From a virus: a stretch of DNA of 46,974 bases. Below the pieces are notes generated by a model, which was given only the letters and a program-made list of their open reading frames with translations, did no database searches and had not been told where the DNA came from. The stretch lies in IMG/VR virus record IMGVR_UViG_3300009528_000187, positions 1 through 46,974 of that record, one strand, 5' to 3'. The translations under genes and the position numbers were made by a program. Every line of letters starts with the position of its first letter. Position 1 is the first letter of the stretch. This document shows, piece by piece, positions 8,041 to 15,681 of this stretch.

Positions 8041-8918
8041 TTAGCCAACGAGATGCCTTCTTTAATAAACTATATGAACTAGCTCAAAAAGATAAGGACA
8101 TCATTATCGTTACTGCTGATTGTGGTACACCAAGCCTTGACCAGTGGCGTGATAACCTACCAGACCAGTTTATCAATGTGGGCATCGCTGAACAGAATAT
8201 GATTTCTATTGCTGCTGGCTTGGCACTGGCGGGGAAGAAACCCTACTGCTATGCTATAATCCCCTTTCTAACCCTGAGATGCCTAGACCAGATTAAGTGT
8301 GATATATGCCTTATGAATCTACCAGTAACCCTTGTGGGTATAGGTGCTGGGTTGGGCTATAACGATTCTGGGCCAACCCACCACGCCACAGAAGACATAG
8401 CCATTATGAGAGTTTTGCCTAATATGCAGATAGCGAGTCCTTCCAACGCAGATAATGCAGAACTTTTAGCACGCCTGTATAATAAGCCCACTTACATCAG
8501 GCTTGATAGACATACACCCGCCAATCCCCCCAGCATTACCGCCGTATATGATGACTCCCACCAGATGTTTTACCCACTCTGGTTAAAACCCTTTACCTTG
8601 CCCAAGGAGGTGCTTGATGCCAAACTTCTCATCACCCTAGAGGAACACCTGCTTGCTGGGGGCTTGGGTAGCATAGTGGCTGAATATCTAGTAGACAATA
8701 ACATTAGAATTCCGTTAAAGCGTATCGGCATTAAAGATGAATACTTCTACAAATATGGTAAGAGAGAGGATATATGGAATGGTGAAGCTGAACTTCAGCG
8801 AATACTTGCCGAATACAGAGAAAAGAATAGACTACCTGAAGAATATTATCGGGGGCAGACCAGTAGCGATACTTCTACCAGGCCCAAGCATCGGCGAGCT
8901 AGAGCAAAGAATAAATGA
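8037..8918 (+). CDS. Transketolase, C-terminal subunit
   Basis: 293 residues. GIAEQNMISIAAGLALAGKKP carries the glutamate that in transketolases and DXP synthase activates thiamine diphosphate; DSGPTHHATEDIAIMRVLPNM and the phosphate-loop region YIRLDRHTP follow. It completes the enzyme whose ThDP half is at 1245-2003. Separate N and C subunits are known in many bacteria and archaea, but usually adjacent; here about 6 kb lie between. The last about 45 residues overlap the next gene in another frame and look poorly constrained (TSSDTSTRPKHRRARAKNK). Confidence 0.86.
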   Translation: MISQRDAFFNKLYELAQKDKDIIIVTADCGTPSLDQWRDNLPDQFINVGIAEQNMISIAAGLALAGKKPYCYAIIPFLTLRCLDQIKCDICLMNLPVTLVGIGAGLGYNDSGPTHHATEDIAIMRVLPNMQIASPSNADNAELLARLYNKPTYIRLDRHTPANPPSITAVYDDSHQMFYPLWLKPFTLPKEVLDAKLLITLEEHLLAGGLGSIVAEYLVDNNIRIPLKRIGIKDEYFYKYGKREDIWNGEAELQRILAEYREKNRLPEEYYRGQTSSDTSTRPKHRRARAKNK

Positions 8919-9543
8919 ACTGGCGAACTGCGATATATGCTATGCCTCCCTCAATGATTTCTGGTTCATTGAAGAACGCATACACAAAGTTCAAATAGTC
9001 CAATCCAGTGCTCCGGATAACCTCGTGCCCACCGAGAAGGATATGGAGTTCCTTGCCCGCCCTGACGATAACCTCTTTATCAGTGAAGAGGTATCCTTCC
9101 ACCATAGCTTGGATACAGTGCTTGAGAACTACAACCAAAAACTCCTGTTCGTTGTTTCGGACAATAGGGGCATATATCCTCGGCAGGTATGGTTTGCACC
9201 CACCCCGCAACAACCCCTCCACTTTCTAGCACTATCGTCTTTCTTCACGCTTACTATGGTTTGCTTGATTGGAGGCGCTTCTATGATTGTTCTCTTCGGC
9301 TGTGATGGGGGCAAGATAGAAAAACAGCCCTTATACTGGGGTGGCAAAGACAACCCCTCTTGGGGCAGGCTTTTGTATGATACGGCTATTCTAAACCAAC
9401 TTGCACAACCCATATTAACACAAGTGTATGCCCTGTATGGTATTGAGCCCAAGAGAATTATCAACTGCTCCCTACAAAGTCATCACACCAGCTTTGAAAA
9501 ACTATCTTATGATGAAACCTTTAAGGTATTAAATGAAAACTAA
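8779..9543 (+). CDS. DUF115/Maf-like protein (possible nonulosonic acid transferase)
   Basis: About 254 residues. GRPVAILLPGPSIGELE at about 26-42 matches the opening of the DUF115 (MAF_flag10/MptE-like) domain, and ASMIVLFGCDGG matches its later G-x-D motif. In flagellated bacteria Maf proteins of this family attach pseudaminic or legionaminic acid to flagellin; other members are pterin pyrophosphokinases. With NeuB and SpsF nearby, a transferase role is attractive but not proven. ATG 8779 overlaps the transketolase gene by 140 nt; an ATG at 8737 is also possible. Confidence 0.65.
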   Translation: MVKLNFSEYLPNTEKRIDYLKNIIGGRPVAILLPGPSIGELEQRINELANCDICYASLNDFWFIEERIHKVQIVQSSAPDNLVPTEKDMEFLARPDDNLFISEEVSFHHSLDTVLENYNQKLLFVVSDNRGIYPRQVWFAPTPQQPLHFLALSSFFTLTMVCLIGGASMIVLFGCDGGKIEKQPLYWGGKDNPSWGRLLYDTAILNQLAQPILTQVYALYGIEPKRIINCSLQSHHTSFEKLSYDETFKVLNEN

Positions 9544-10288
9544 TCTTATATGGGGAAACTCTGGCGATACTGAAACCTCCCTGTGGCATACTGTGGTTGA
9601 CTTACTGCAAAGCCACGAGAGCCAGAATGGATTATTAAAGATAAAACCAGCCAATAAAAACCAGACTGGCTTACTTGACCCAGAATTCAAACAGGAATTG
9701 GCTTGGGCTAATATGGCACTTGAGTGCGACTATTTGAGTTGGAGGCAGGGCAAGGCACTGAGGAAGTTGATGAGACCAAAGGCGTTTATCACACCCGCAG
9801 ATATAAGGGCATTAATTGCCCTTGCTGTGACAGTGGGGAGAGCGGGAATGTTTATGGCAGATATAGGCACTTGGATGGGTGCGTCAGCACTAGCGTTGGC
9901 AACCGTAGCGTTCTTTAATGATGGCAAGGTTTTCTGCGTGGATACGCACAACTGGTGGGGTGATGCCATCTTCACTATGTTTAGACACATAATGAGGCGA
10001 AGGGAACTGTGGGCTAATGTCATATCCCCAGTGATGATGAGCAGTGAGTTGGCTATTGATATATTTAAGGATGAGAGTTTGGACTTAGCCTTCATTGATG
10101 CTGCCCATTCTTACGAGTATGTCTCTATAGACATACCTGGCTGGCTACCCAAAGTTAGAAAGGGTGGGATACTCTGCGGACACGATGCTGATGAAGAACA
10201 CCAAGATGTATTGAAAGTGCTTCACGAGACTTTTGGCGATGACTACCTGGTAATACCTGATACCTCAATATGGTATAAGAAACTATGA
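9533..10288 (+). CDS. Class I SAM-dependent methyltransferase
   Basis: 251 residues. Motif I is ADIGTWMGASALALA (near 108-122), the acidic post-I site is KVFCVDTHNW, and motif IV is LDLAFIDAAHSYEYV, followed by GGILCGHDAD. This is the Methyltransf_24 type often found with glycosyltransferases. The first about 90 residues are distinct from the following paralogue. The ATG overlaps the upstream gene by 11 nt. It likely O- or N-methylates a sugar; the target is unknown. Confidence 0.8.
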   Translation: MKTNLIWGNSGDTETSLWHTVVDLLQSHESQNGLLKIKPANKNQTGLLDPEFKQELAWANMALECDYLSWRQGKALRKLMRPKAFITPADIRALIALAVTVGRAGMFMADIGTWMGASALALATVAFFNDGKVFCVDTHNWWGDAIFTMFRHIMRRRELWANVISPVMMSSELAIDIFKDESLDLAFIDAAHSYEYVSIDIPGWLPKVRKGGILCGHDADEEHQDVLKVLHETFGDDYLVIPDTSIWYKKL

Positions 10289-10953
10289 AAACTGAAAAGA
10301 TAGAAGATGAGAGAGCGTGGAATGAAACTTGGGGGCGTGGCATTGATGCTAATGATGCCAAGGCACTGATTGATTTGACAGACAAAGTTGCCCGCCAGAA
10401 TGTGCTGGTTGCCGAGATTGGTAGCTGGAAGGGATTATCCACCCTCTTTCTTGGCTTACAGGTGCGACCATATAGAGGTAAGGTTTTTGTCATTGACCAC
10501 TGGCGTGGAGACCCTGGCGACCAGGTTATAATAGCCAAGCAACGAGATGTTTTCGGGATATTCAGAAGAAATATGATTATGATGAGTCTTTGGCACACTG
10601 AGGTATTCCCCCTGCTAATGGATTCCCTTACAGCCAGCCAGATATTTGCCGACCACATTCTGGATTTAGTCTTCATTGATGCCGACCACCGCTATGATGC
10701 TGTGAAAGCTGACATAGATAATTGGTTGCCTAAAGTTAAGGTGGGGGGAATTATAAGCGGACACGATTGCCACTGTAAATATACCAACTGTTCCCAGCGA
10801 CAGAAAGAAGAGATTGATGCCAATCTAAACACTAGGAATATTAATCTGGAAATAATAGACTGCCATCCTGGTGTAAGCAGGGCATTGTATGATGCCTTCA
10901 ATGACGAATACTCAATGGCGGATGCCTCTACTGTATGGTATAAGGAACTATGA
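10285..10953 (+). CDS. Class I SAM-dependent methyltransferase, paralogue
   Basis: 222 residues, clearly related to the preceding protein: AEIGSWKGLSTLFLG, KVFVIDHWRGDPGDQ, LDLVFIDADHRYDAV, GGIISGHDCH and a shared C-terminal WYKxL. Tandem duplication with divergence is the likely origin. Joined by an ATGA overlap. The pair may methylate different positions of one glycan. Confidence 0.8.
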   Translation: MKTEKIEDERAWNETWGRGIDANDAKALIDLTDKVARQNVLVAEIGSWKGLSTLFLGLQVRPYRGKVFVIDHWRGDPGDQVIIAKQRDVFGIFRRNMIMMSLWHTEVFPLLMDSLTASQIFADHILDLVFIDADHRYDAVKADIDNWLPKVKVGGIISGHDCHCKYTNCSQRQKEEIDANLNTRNINLEIIDCHPGVSRALYDAFNDEYSMADASTVWYKEL

Positions 10954-12047
10954 AAAAAACAGCCCTTGTTACCACTACTATTAGAATACCTGAAATGTTA
11001 AAGGGGTTCTGGGATAATGCGAACCTTTATCAGCACGACAATATTGAGGCGATAGTTATCGGGGATAAGAAGACGCCTTGCAAAGCCTCGGAGTTCTGTG
11101 CCTCATTACCGCATACCAGATTCCTTACCATAGAAGCACAGGAGAAGGCATTAAAGGATTACCCCGAACTATTGAAAACCATCCCGTATAATTGTGGTGA
11201 CAGGAAGTTACTGGGTATGCTCATCGCTTATCTGGGGGGCTTTGATACTATTATCGCAATAGATGATGATAACTTTGTTACCACGCAAGACTACTTTAGA
11301 TTCCACAAGATGGTGGGCGAGTGGGAAATACTGCCCGTGGTTGAGAACGACAGCGGTTGGTTTAACGCAATCCATTTTGCCATAGAGGAGGGGGAATACA
11401 TACCTTATCATCGGGGATTTCCCCACTCAAAAAGGAAGACCAGTAATTACACCGTGAGGCAGGCTGGAGCAAAAGTGGTTGTTAATGAGGGCTTCTGGCA
11501 GGGCGACCCAGACATTGACGCGACAACACGGCTTTGCTTTACTTTATTTGAAGCCCCCCTCAATGACATTAAGCCGTGCCTCAAGTTTGTCCCACACTTT
11601 GGGCTTCAGCCAGGAACCTGGTGCACCTTCAATAATCAGAATACCGCCTTTGCCCGTGAGGTTATACCAGCCTACTTCACGCCGCCCTGCGCCAAGCGCT
11701 ACTCCGACCTCTGGCCTGCTATGGTTGTCTGCTGTATTGCTGGACATCTGAACCATATAATATCCTACGGCTATCCCATAGTTGAACACAGGCGTAATGA
11801 ACACTCGCTCTGGAAGGATGTGCAGGATGAGAAGGTGGGGGCTAGGGCTACCGAACCTTTGATTGAAATGTTGCGCTCTGCTAAATTCACTGGTGATAAT
11901 TACCACACTTGCCTTGGTGAATTACTAGAACATTTAGAGACACAATCGGATATTATAGGGCAACTTCCCGATGACCAGGGGGATATGTTATTTGGTTTTA
12001 TCAGTGGGATGCAAGTATGGCATCGGGTATTTTCGGGTATGATATAA
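10950..12047 (+). CDS. Reversibly-glycosylated-polypeptide-like glycosyltransferase
   Basis: 365 residues. IIAIDDDNFV is the DDDN-type metal/nucleotide-sugar site, and GFPHSKR, GFWQGDPDIDATTRL, NNQNTAFAREV and RYSDLWPAMV follow in the order seen in the RGP family (UDP-arabinopyranose mutase/STELLO-like). Members interconvert or transfer nucleotide sugars. Last gene of the contiguous sugar block; its stop codon lies inside the extended -10 promoter at 12040. Family by motif order is good; activity is uncertain. Confidence 0.78.
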   Translation: MKKTALVTTTIRIPEMLKGFWDNANLYQHDNIEAIVIGDKKTPCKASEFCASLPHTRFLTIEAQEKALKDYPELLKTIPYNCGDRKLLGMLIAYLGGFDTIIAIDDDNFVTTQDYFRFHKMVGEWEILPVVENDSGWFNAIHFAIEEGEYIPYHRGFPHSKRKTSNYTVRQAGAKVVVNEGFWQGDPDIDATTRLCFTLFEAPLNDIKPCLKFVPHFGLQPGTWCTFNNQNTAFAREVIPAYFTPPCAKRYSDLWPAMVVCCIAGHLNHIISYGYPIVEHRRNEHSLWKDVQDEKVGARATEPLIEMLRSAKFTGDNYHTCLGELLEHLETQSDIIGQLPDDQGDMLFGFISGMQVWHRVFSGMI

Positions 12048-12050
12048 TTA
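12040..12050 (+). promoter_or_regulatory. Extended -10 promoter, tail operon
   Basis: TGATATAATTA: TG-N-TATAAT, overlapping the stop codon of the glycosyltransferase. No -35 box is apparent. The TGNTATAATTRA form recurs at 32658, 33206 and 41957. Predicted transcript start is near 12055, giving a leader of about 105 nt. Confidence 0.6.
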
Positions 12051-12086
12051 AAGGGAAGAGGACTTGCGGGTGAGTGCGTTGTTAGT

Positions 12087-12136
12087 CCCCTCCAAGGCGC
12101 AAGGTCGAGGAGGGGCGACTTGCTTCTAGGCGCCTT
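12087..12136 (+). promoter_or_regulatory. Structured 5' leader, candidate pseudoknot
   Basis: CCCCTCC (12087-12093) can pair with GGAGGGG (12109-12115). AAGGCGC (12094-12100) can pair with GCGCCTT (12130-12136), with an inner CAAGGTCG/CGACTTG stem (one bulge) that presents AGGAGGGG as its loop. The CCCCTCC strand would then bind that loop, an H-type pseudoknot, or the pairings may alternate. It lies between the 12040 promoter and the AGGAGG site of the next gene, so translational control is plausible. Confidence 0.5.
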
Positions 12137-12159
12137 AAAATAAAAAACAGGAGGATAGA

Positions 12160-12603
12160 ATGGCACTTCAAATAAAAGCTGCTAAGAAACTAGACCTGCG
12201 GGGTAGGGGACAATTTCGAGGCTTTGTCTTTTCGCACAAAACCGACAACTACGATGTTATCGGTAGGGATGATTCGTTCAAGATTTTCACTATGACCCAT
12301 ATCAATGCAGACCACACACTCTACTTTAATCTGGATACTGCTGTTAAGAGCAAGAATGCGTGTTTCACCTTCATCAACAAGACTGAGGGCGCACTAATCA
12401 TCTCTGCAATAGACAGAGGGCAAGGAGATTCTATCATAGCCAAGGGTGATGTTGCTGCTAATATGATTAACTATGCCTATATTGCAGCCAACCTTGCCTC
12501 TACCTGCCAGATTTGGTGTGATGGTGTCAACTACTACCACTACGATTTGGGGCCTAACTACAATACTGGCAATGTTGCACTTGAAACATATCTTGTTACT
12601 TAG
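12160..12603 (+). CDS. Putative virion protein (147 aa)
   Basis: No family recognised. It is beta-rich and soluble in appearance, with many aromatic and Asn residues, as in capsid decoration or tail proteins. It is the first gene after its own promoter and structured leader, with a good ribosome site (CAGGAGG). Position at the head of the tail block suggests an abundant structural protein. Confidence 0.7.
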   Translation: MALQIKAAKKLDLRGRGQFRGFVFSHKTDNYDVIGRDDSFKIFTMTHINADHTLYFNLDTAVKSKNACFTFINKTEGALIISAIDRGQGDSIIAKGDVAANMINYAYIAANLASTCQIWCDGVNYYHYDLGPNYNTGNVALETYLVT

Positions 12604-12614
12604 GAGAGCGAGTT

Positions 12615-12821
12615 TTGCCTTTATATGAGTTCAAATGCGAGGGATGCGGGCAGACCTTAGAACAGCTTGCCCGCTCCCCCTCGGACAAGTGGAGTGAGTG
12701 CCCTGAGTGTGGAGGGAAACTAGGACAGTTATTCTCCCCCTTCGCCATCTTTATGGGTGCTGCCCCTTTGTCTTTCCATCACAAATTCGCTTATCCACAT
12801 ACTGATTCTAAGAAACCATAA
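12615..12821 (+). CDS. FmdB-like zinc-ribbon protein
   Basis: 68 residues starting at TTG 12615 (AGGAG upstream). MPLYEFKCEGCGQ, then WSECPECGGKLGQLFS, gives two CxxC pairs in the pattern of the FmdB-type putative regulatory zinc ribbon. It sits among tail genes. Likely binds zinc; function unknown. Confidence 0.75.
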   Translation: MPLYEFKCEGCGQTLEQLARSPSDKWSECPECGGKLGQLFSPFAIFMGAAPLSFHHKFAYPHTDSKKP

Positions 12822-12833
12822 AAGGAGGTTTAT

Positions 12834-13379
12834 ATGTCTGGGAGAGTGATTGTTTCCAAAGTTCTTGAGTTCTCAGAACATCCGTGGGGCGCAAACTTAC
12901 TAACCACTGACGGCGTACAGTGGAGTGCTTCTGTCAATATAACCAACTCGCAAGATGAAGCCCTATATACGGCGGTGAATACTGCTGCTTTCAATATGGT
13001 GCGCTGGGGCGACCCAGGGGGTGCAGGCGTGCTAAAGGGGGCAGAGGTAAATATGACATTCGCTATAAACTGCGACAATGCTACCGCCATAGCCACCTAT
13101 ATCGTAGAGGGCAGAAACCTTGCCAACGCTACTGGCGATGAAACCGATTGGGTTAATCTGGTAGCTGCAACTGCTATAGCTGCTCCAATGAGTATTGACT
13201 TTGCCACCAACACACTAACCTATGCTGGCAGGCTACCGATACAGACCAACTTGAACAAAGTCCCCTTTGAAATCAGGTTGAAGTATAAGGTGAACTGCAA
13301 TTCAGAGTTAGAAGTTGCCCAAATGAGGATGAGAAACTCAGGTGTCTGCAACTATATGTATCAGATTGCTGCGGGATAA
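12834..13379 (+). CDS. Putative virion structural protein (181 aa)
   Basis: AAGGAGG precedes the ATG. Beta-rich sequence with NITNSQDEAL, WGDPGGAG and repeated NAT/ANAT stretches, reminiscent of carbohydrate-binding or tail-module jelly rolls. No family assigned. It overlaps the downstream cupin by one base. Confidence 0.65.
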   Translation: MSGRVIVSKVLEFSEHPWGANLLTTDGVQWSASVNITNSQDEALYTAVNTAAFNMVRWGDPGGAGVLKGAEVNMTFAINCDNATAIATYIVEGRNLANATGDETDWVNLVAATAIAAPMSIDFATNTLTYAGRLPIQTNLNKVPFEIRLKYKVNCNSELEVAQMRMRNSGVCNYMYQIAAG

Positions 13380-13672
13380 TGAGTGAGGTCGTTCTTCGCA
13401 AGAAAGACGAAAGATACGAGATACACGACTTGCACTTGGGTGATTTGACCCTGTCGGTAACTTACTTGAACGCAGGACAGAACACGATAGGGCATCTTCA
13501 CTCACAGGAGGAGGGATACTATATTGCCAGTGGGTTGGGTAGGATGATGGTAAACGACAGGATAACGCAAGTAAGTGGGGGTCAATTTATGGTCGTGCCC
13601 CCAAACACTTATCATCGTATCTTTAATGACGGCTTGTTGTCGTTGGTGTTCATATGTGCGTGGGAAAAATAA
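13379..13672 (+). CDS. Small cupin protein
   Basis: 97 residues, one cupin: IGHLHSQEEGYYIASGLG (metal ligands H, H and E), then VPPNTYHRI (second-motif H). This is the mannose-6-phosphate isomerase/cupin_2 type that often works on sugars. It is fused by overlap to the nucleotidyltransferase gene, so the two may act in the same pathway. It is embedded among virion genes although its job is metabolic. Confidence 0.75.
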   Translation: MSEVVLRKKDERYEIHDLHLGDLTLSVTYLNAGQNTIGHLHSQEEGYYIASGLGRMMVNDRITQVSGGQFMVVPPNTYHRIFNDGLLSLVFICAWEK

Positions 13673-14070
13673 TAGCGGTGGGAGGGGGATTTGACCCCTT
13701 GCATATCGGGCACATAAGGCACTTACAAGAAGCCAGAAAGCTAGGAACTTGGTTGGTGGTATTGGTGAGTAATGATGAGGATATGATACGCAAGAAGGGT
13801 TACTGCTTTATGCCACTAGAGGAGAGGATGGAGATATTAAGAGAACTAAGGTGTGTGGATGAAGTCTGGGAAACTTGGGACAAGGATGGCACACAAGCTG
13901 AAACCTTGCGGGCAATCTGCCCCGATGTATATGCCAAGGGTGGTGATAGGACACCAGACAATATGCCTGTTAATGAAATAGAAGCCTGTGCTGAAATAGG
14001 CTGTGAGATAGTTTATGGAGTAGGAGAAAAAATACAGTCCAGTTCTGAATTAGTGAGGAAAATTAAATGA
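13654..14070 (+). CDS. HxGH-type nucleotidyltransferase (RfaE/TagD-like)
   Basis: 138 residues. GGGFDPLHIGHIRHL holds the HxGH site of the cytidylyltransferase-like superfamily; KGGDRTPDN and QSSSELV match the adenylyltransferase half of HldE (RfaE) and glycerol-3-phosphate cytidylyltransferases. It would activate a sugar or polyol phosphate with CTP or ATP. With the kinase at 3463 it could complete a heptose-like activation route. The gene overlaps both neighbours. Confidence 0.8.
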   Translation: MCVGKIIAVGGGFDPLHIGHIRHLQEARKLGTWLVVLVSNDEDMIRKKGYCFMPLEERMEILRELRCVDEVWETWDKDGTQAETLRAICPDVYAKGGDRTPDNMPVNEIEACAEIGCEIVYGVGEKIQSSSELVRKIK

Positions 14071-14948
14071 CAACTACTGCATTAGTATTAAGCGAACACC
14101 TTAGCAAGGCTACTGGAGATTGGCTTCAAGTAGCAGTTACCGCCAATATCGGGGCTAACACACTTATTATATCTTCTAGTCTCAATGAACACGATGGCGG
14201 CAGCGATACTTACTTTGAAGGCTGGTGGGTTTATGTAGAAGATTACCTAAATGAAACCATAAGCAGGAAGGTTGAGCATTACTACACTGCCAATTACACG
14301 CTAGATGTTTACGGGGCAAACCTTACCGAAGACGCTCTCAATGTTTCCACTATCAGGCTCAGTCGGTATAGCTGGGCGAAAAAGCTGGAAGCAACCAATG
14401 ATGCTCTAAAGGAAATCTACCCCATCCTGCATAAGAGGGTGGTAGACCAGACCACTATATCCAACAGTGACCTCTATACTTATCCGATGCCCAGTTCTCT
14501 GACAGACGGTGCTGTTCATTCTGTTCTGGTGAACGCCTATACCAATCCCGCTGACGCTGCTGCTGAGGATACTTGGCGGGAGGTATGGAATTGGGACATC
14601 GTTAATGAGGGCAATTCTATCCGCCTGCCCGTTTTATTTGATGACGGGCATAAGATAAAACTGACTGGGATTGCACCGCTGGAAGCTGTAACCACTGCTG
14701 CCAGCGTGGTAAATATAGCGGGTAAGGAACTGGAACTACTCACGGCTTATGCCAAGTATAAGCTCTATTCCCAGATGGCAGACCCCGCTGCCAGTGAAGA
14801 TGTAGATAGGTATGAAAGGGCAGCATCCAAGGCTTACGGCGAATATGCGATGCTTGTTCCCAAGTTAAGAATGATTAGCCCCAGCAGACCATTAAGAATA
14901 AAGGGCATAGAGCAGGGGTGGACACCCCTACTTTATACAACCAGGTAA
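14067..14948 (+). CDS. Putative head-tail connector/adaptor protein
   Basis: 293 residues. A beta-rich N-terminal third (FEGWWVYVED, SRKVEHYYTANYT) precedes a helical part (KKLEATNDALKEIYPILHKR) and another helical segment near the end (ELELLTAYAKYKLYSQM). This layout resembles phage adaptor proteins that sit under the portal. The call rests on position and overall shape, not on a named motif. Confidence 0.5.
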   Translation: MTTTALVLSEHLSKATGDWLQVAVTANIGANTLIISSSLNEHDGGSDTYFEGWWVYVEDYLNETISRKVEHYYTANYTLDVYGANLTEDALNVSTIRLSRYSWAKKLEATNDALKEIYPILHKRVVDQTTISNSDLYTYPMPSSLTDGAVHSVLVNAYTNPADAAAEDTWREVWNWDIVNEGNSIRLPVLFDDGHKIKLTGIAPLEAVTTAASVVNIAGKELELLTAYAKYKLYSQMADPAASEDVDRYERAASKAYGEYAMLVPKLRMISPSRPLRIKGIEQGWTPLLYTTR

Positions 14949-14949
14949 T

Positions 14950-15255
14950 ATGAAGGCTAAGACTTCGGGTAGCATAGTTGTTTCTTGGGGGGCTGAACAC
15001 GGAAGTAAGGGCAAGTTAATATCAAGGCAGGCAAGCGTTGAAGCTCCAAGCATAAACTGCGTGAGGCTTTCTTGTTTGTGGAAGTTTGCTGTTAAATCTT
15101 TAGCCTATGTTCTGGCAATGCTCTACCATAAATACCGAGTTGAATATGCTGAGAAGAATAGAAATAAAGAAATTCCCGTTAAATATAGAACGGGTGAAGA
15201 AGCTCCTGAGAGCGTGTTGGGGCTAATATTCCAAATTATTAAACTAAGGAGGTAA
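14950..15255 (+). CDS. Hypothetical protein (101 aa)
   Basis: Basic protein with one hydrophobic stretch (FAVKSLAYVLAMLYHKYR) that could span or touch a membrane. Lies between putative connector and tail genes. No family recognised. AGGTAAT precedes the ATG. Confidence 0.5.
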   Translation: MKAKTSGSIVVSWGAEHGSKGKLISRQASVEAPSINCVRLSCLWKFAVKSLAYVLAMLYHKYRVEYAEKNRNKEIPVKYRTGEEAPESVLGLIFQIIKLRR

Positions 15256-15259
15256 GAAA

Positions 15260-15679
15260 ATGGCTCAATCGGAGAAACCAACATATCAGGGTTATATTGA
15301 AGTAGCGAAGAGGATGAGTGTTGCTGGCGATGGCACTGGCAGTTGCGTCAACAGTGTAGTTGGCTATATTGATACCTGTAGCGCTGCTGCTGAAGCCTCA
15401 ACCTATGCTTCCCCCGCGGCAACAATGTGTAATGCGGCGGGCTTTGCTCTAGTTGATGCTGATATTGTCAACACCATAACCACTGCTAACACCGATGACA
15501 CAACGGGGGTTTTCCATGTGTTCACAGCCACCGCCGCTAACACAATCACGGGCTTTGGTATTTGCAACGATGACGATGATGTGCTATTTGCCGAGTGTTG
15601 CTTCGCTGCGGGTGTACCCTGTGAAACCGATGACACCCTGACAGTATCAATGGCGATGCAATTCAAGCTTGGGAGCTAG
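15260..15679 (+). CDS. Putative virion protein, Cys/Ala-rich (139 aa)
   Basis: AAGGAGG precedes the ATG. Sequence is rich in Ala, Thr, Asp and Cys (eight or more cysteines), beta-prone, with a FHVFTATAANTITGFGICNDD stretch. Cysteine content is high for a cytosolic protein and may mean disulphides in the virion. No family recognised. Confidence 0.6.
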   Translation: MAQSEKPTYQGYIEVAKRMSVAGDGTGSCVNSVVGYIDTCSAAAEASTYASPAATMCNAAGFALVDADIVNTITTANTDDTTGVFHVFTATAANTITGFGICNDDDDVLFAECCFAAGVPCETDDTLTVSMAMQFKLGS

Positions 15680-15681
15680 GC

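Noticed and set aside
9129-9464. Leftward ORF inside the DUF115-like gene
   Set aside because: Shadow of the rightward gene, which has recognisable motifs.
12055-12159. tRNA or tmRNA in the structured leader
   Set aside because: No cloverleaf, T-loop GTTCRA or CCA end can be drawn from the stems.
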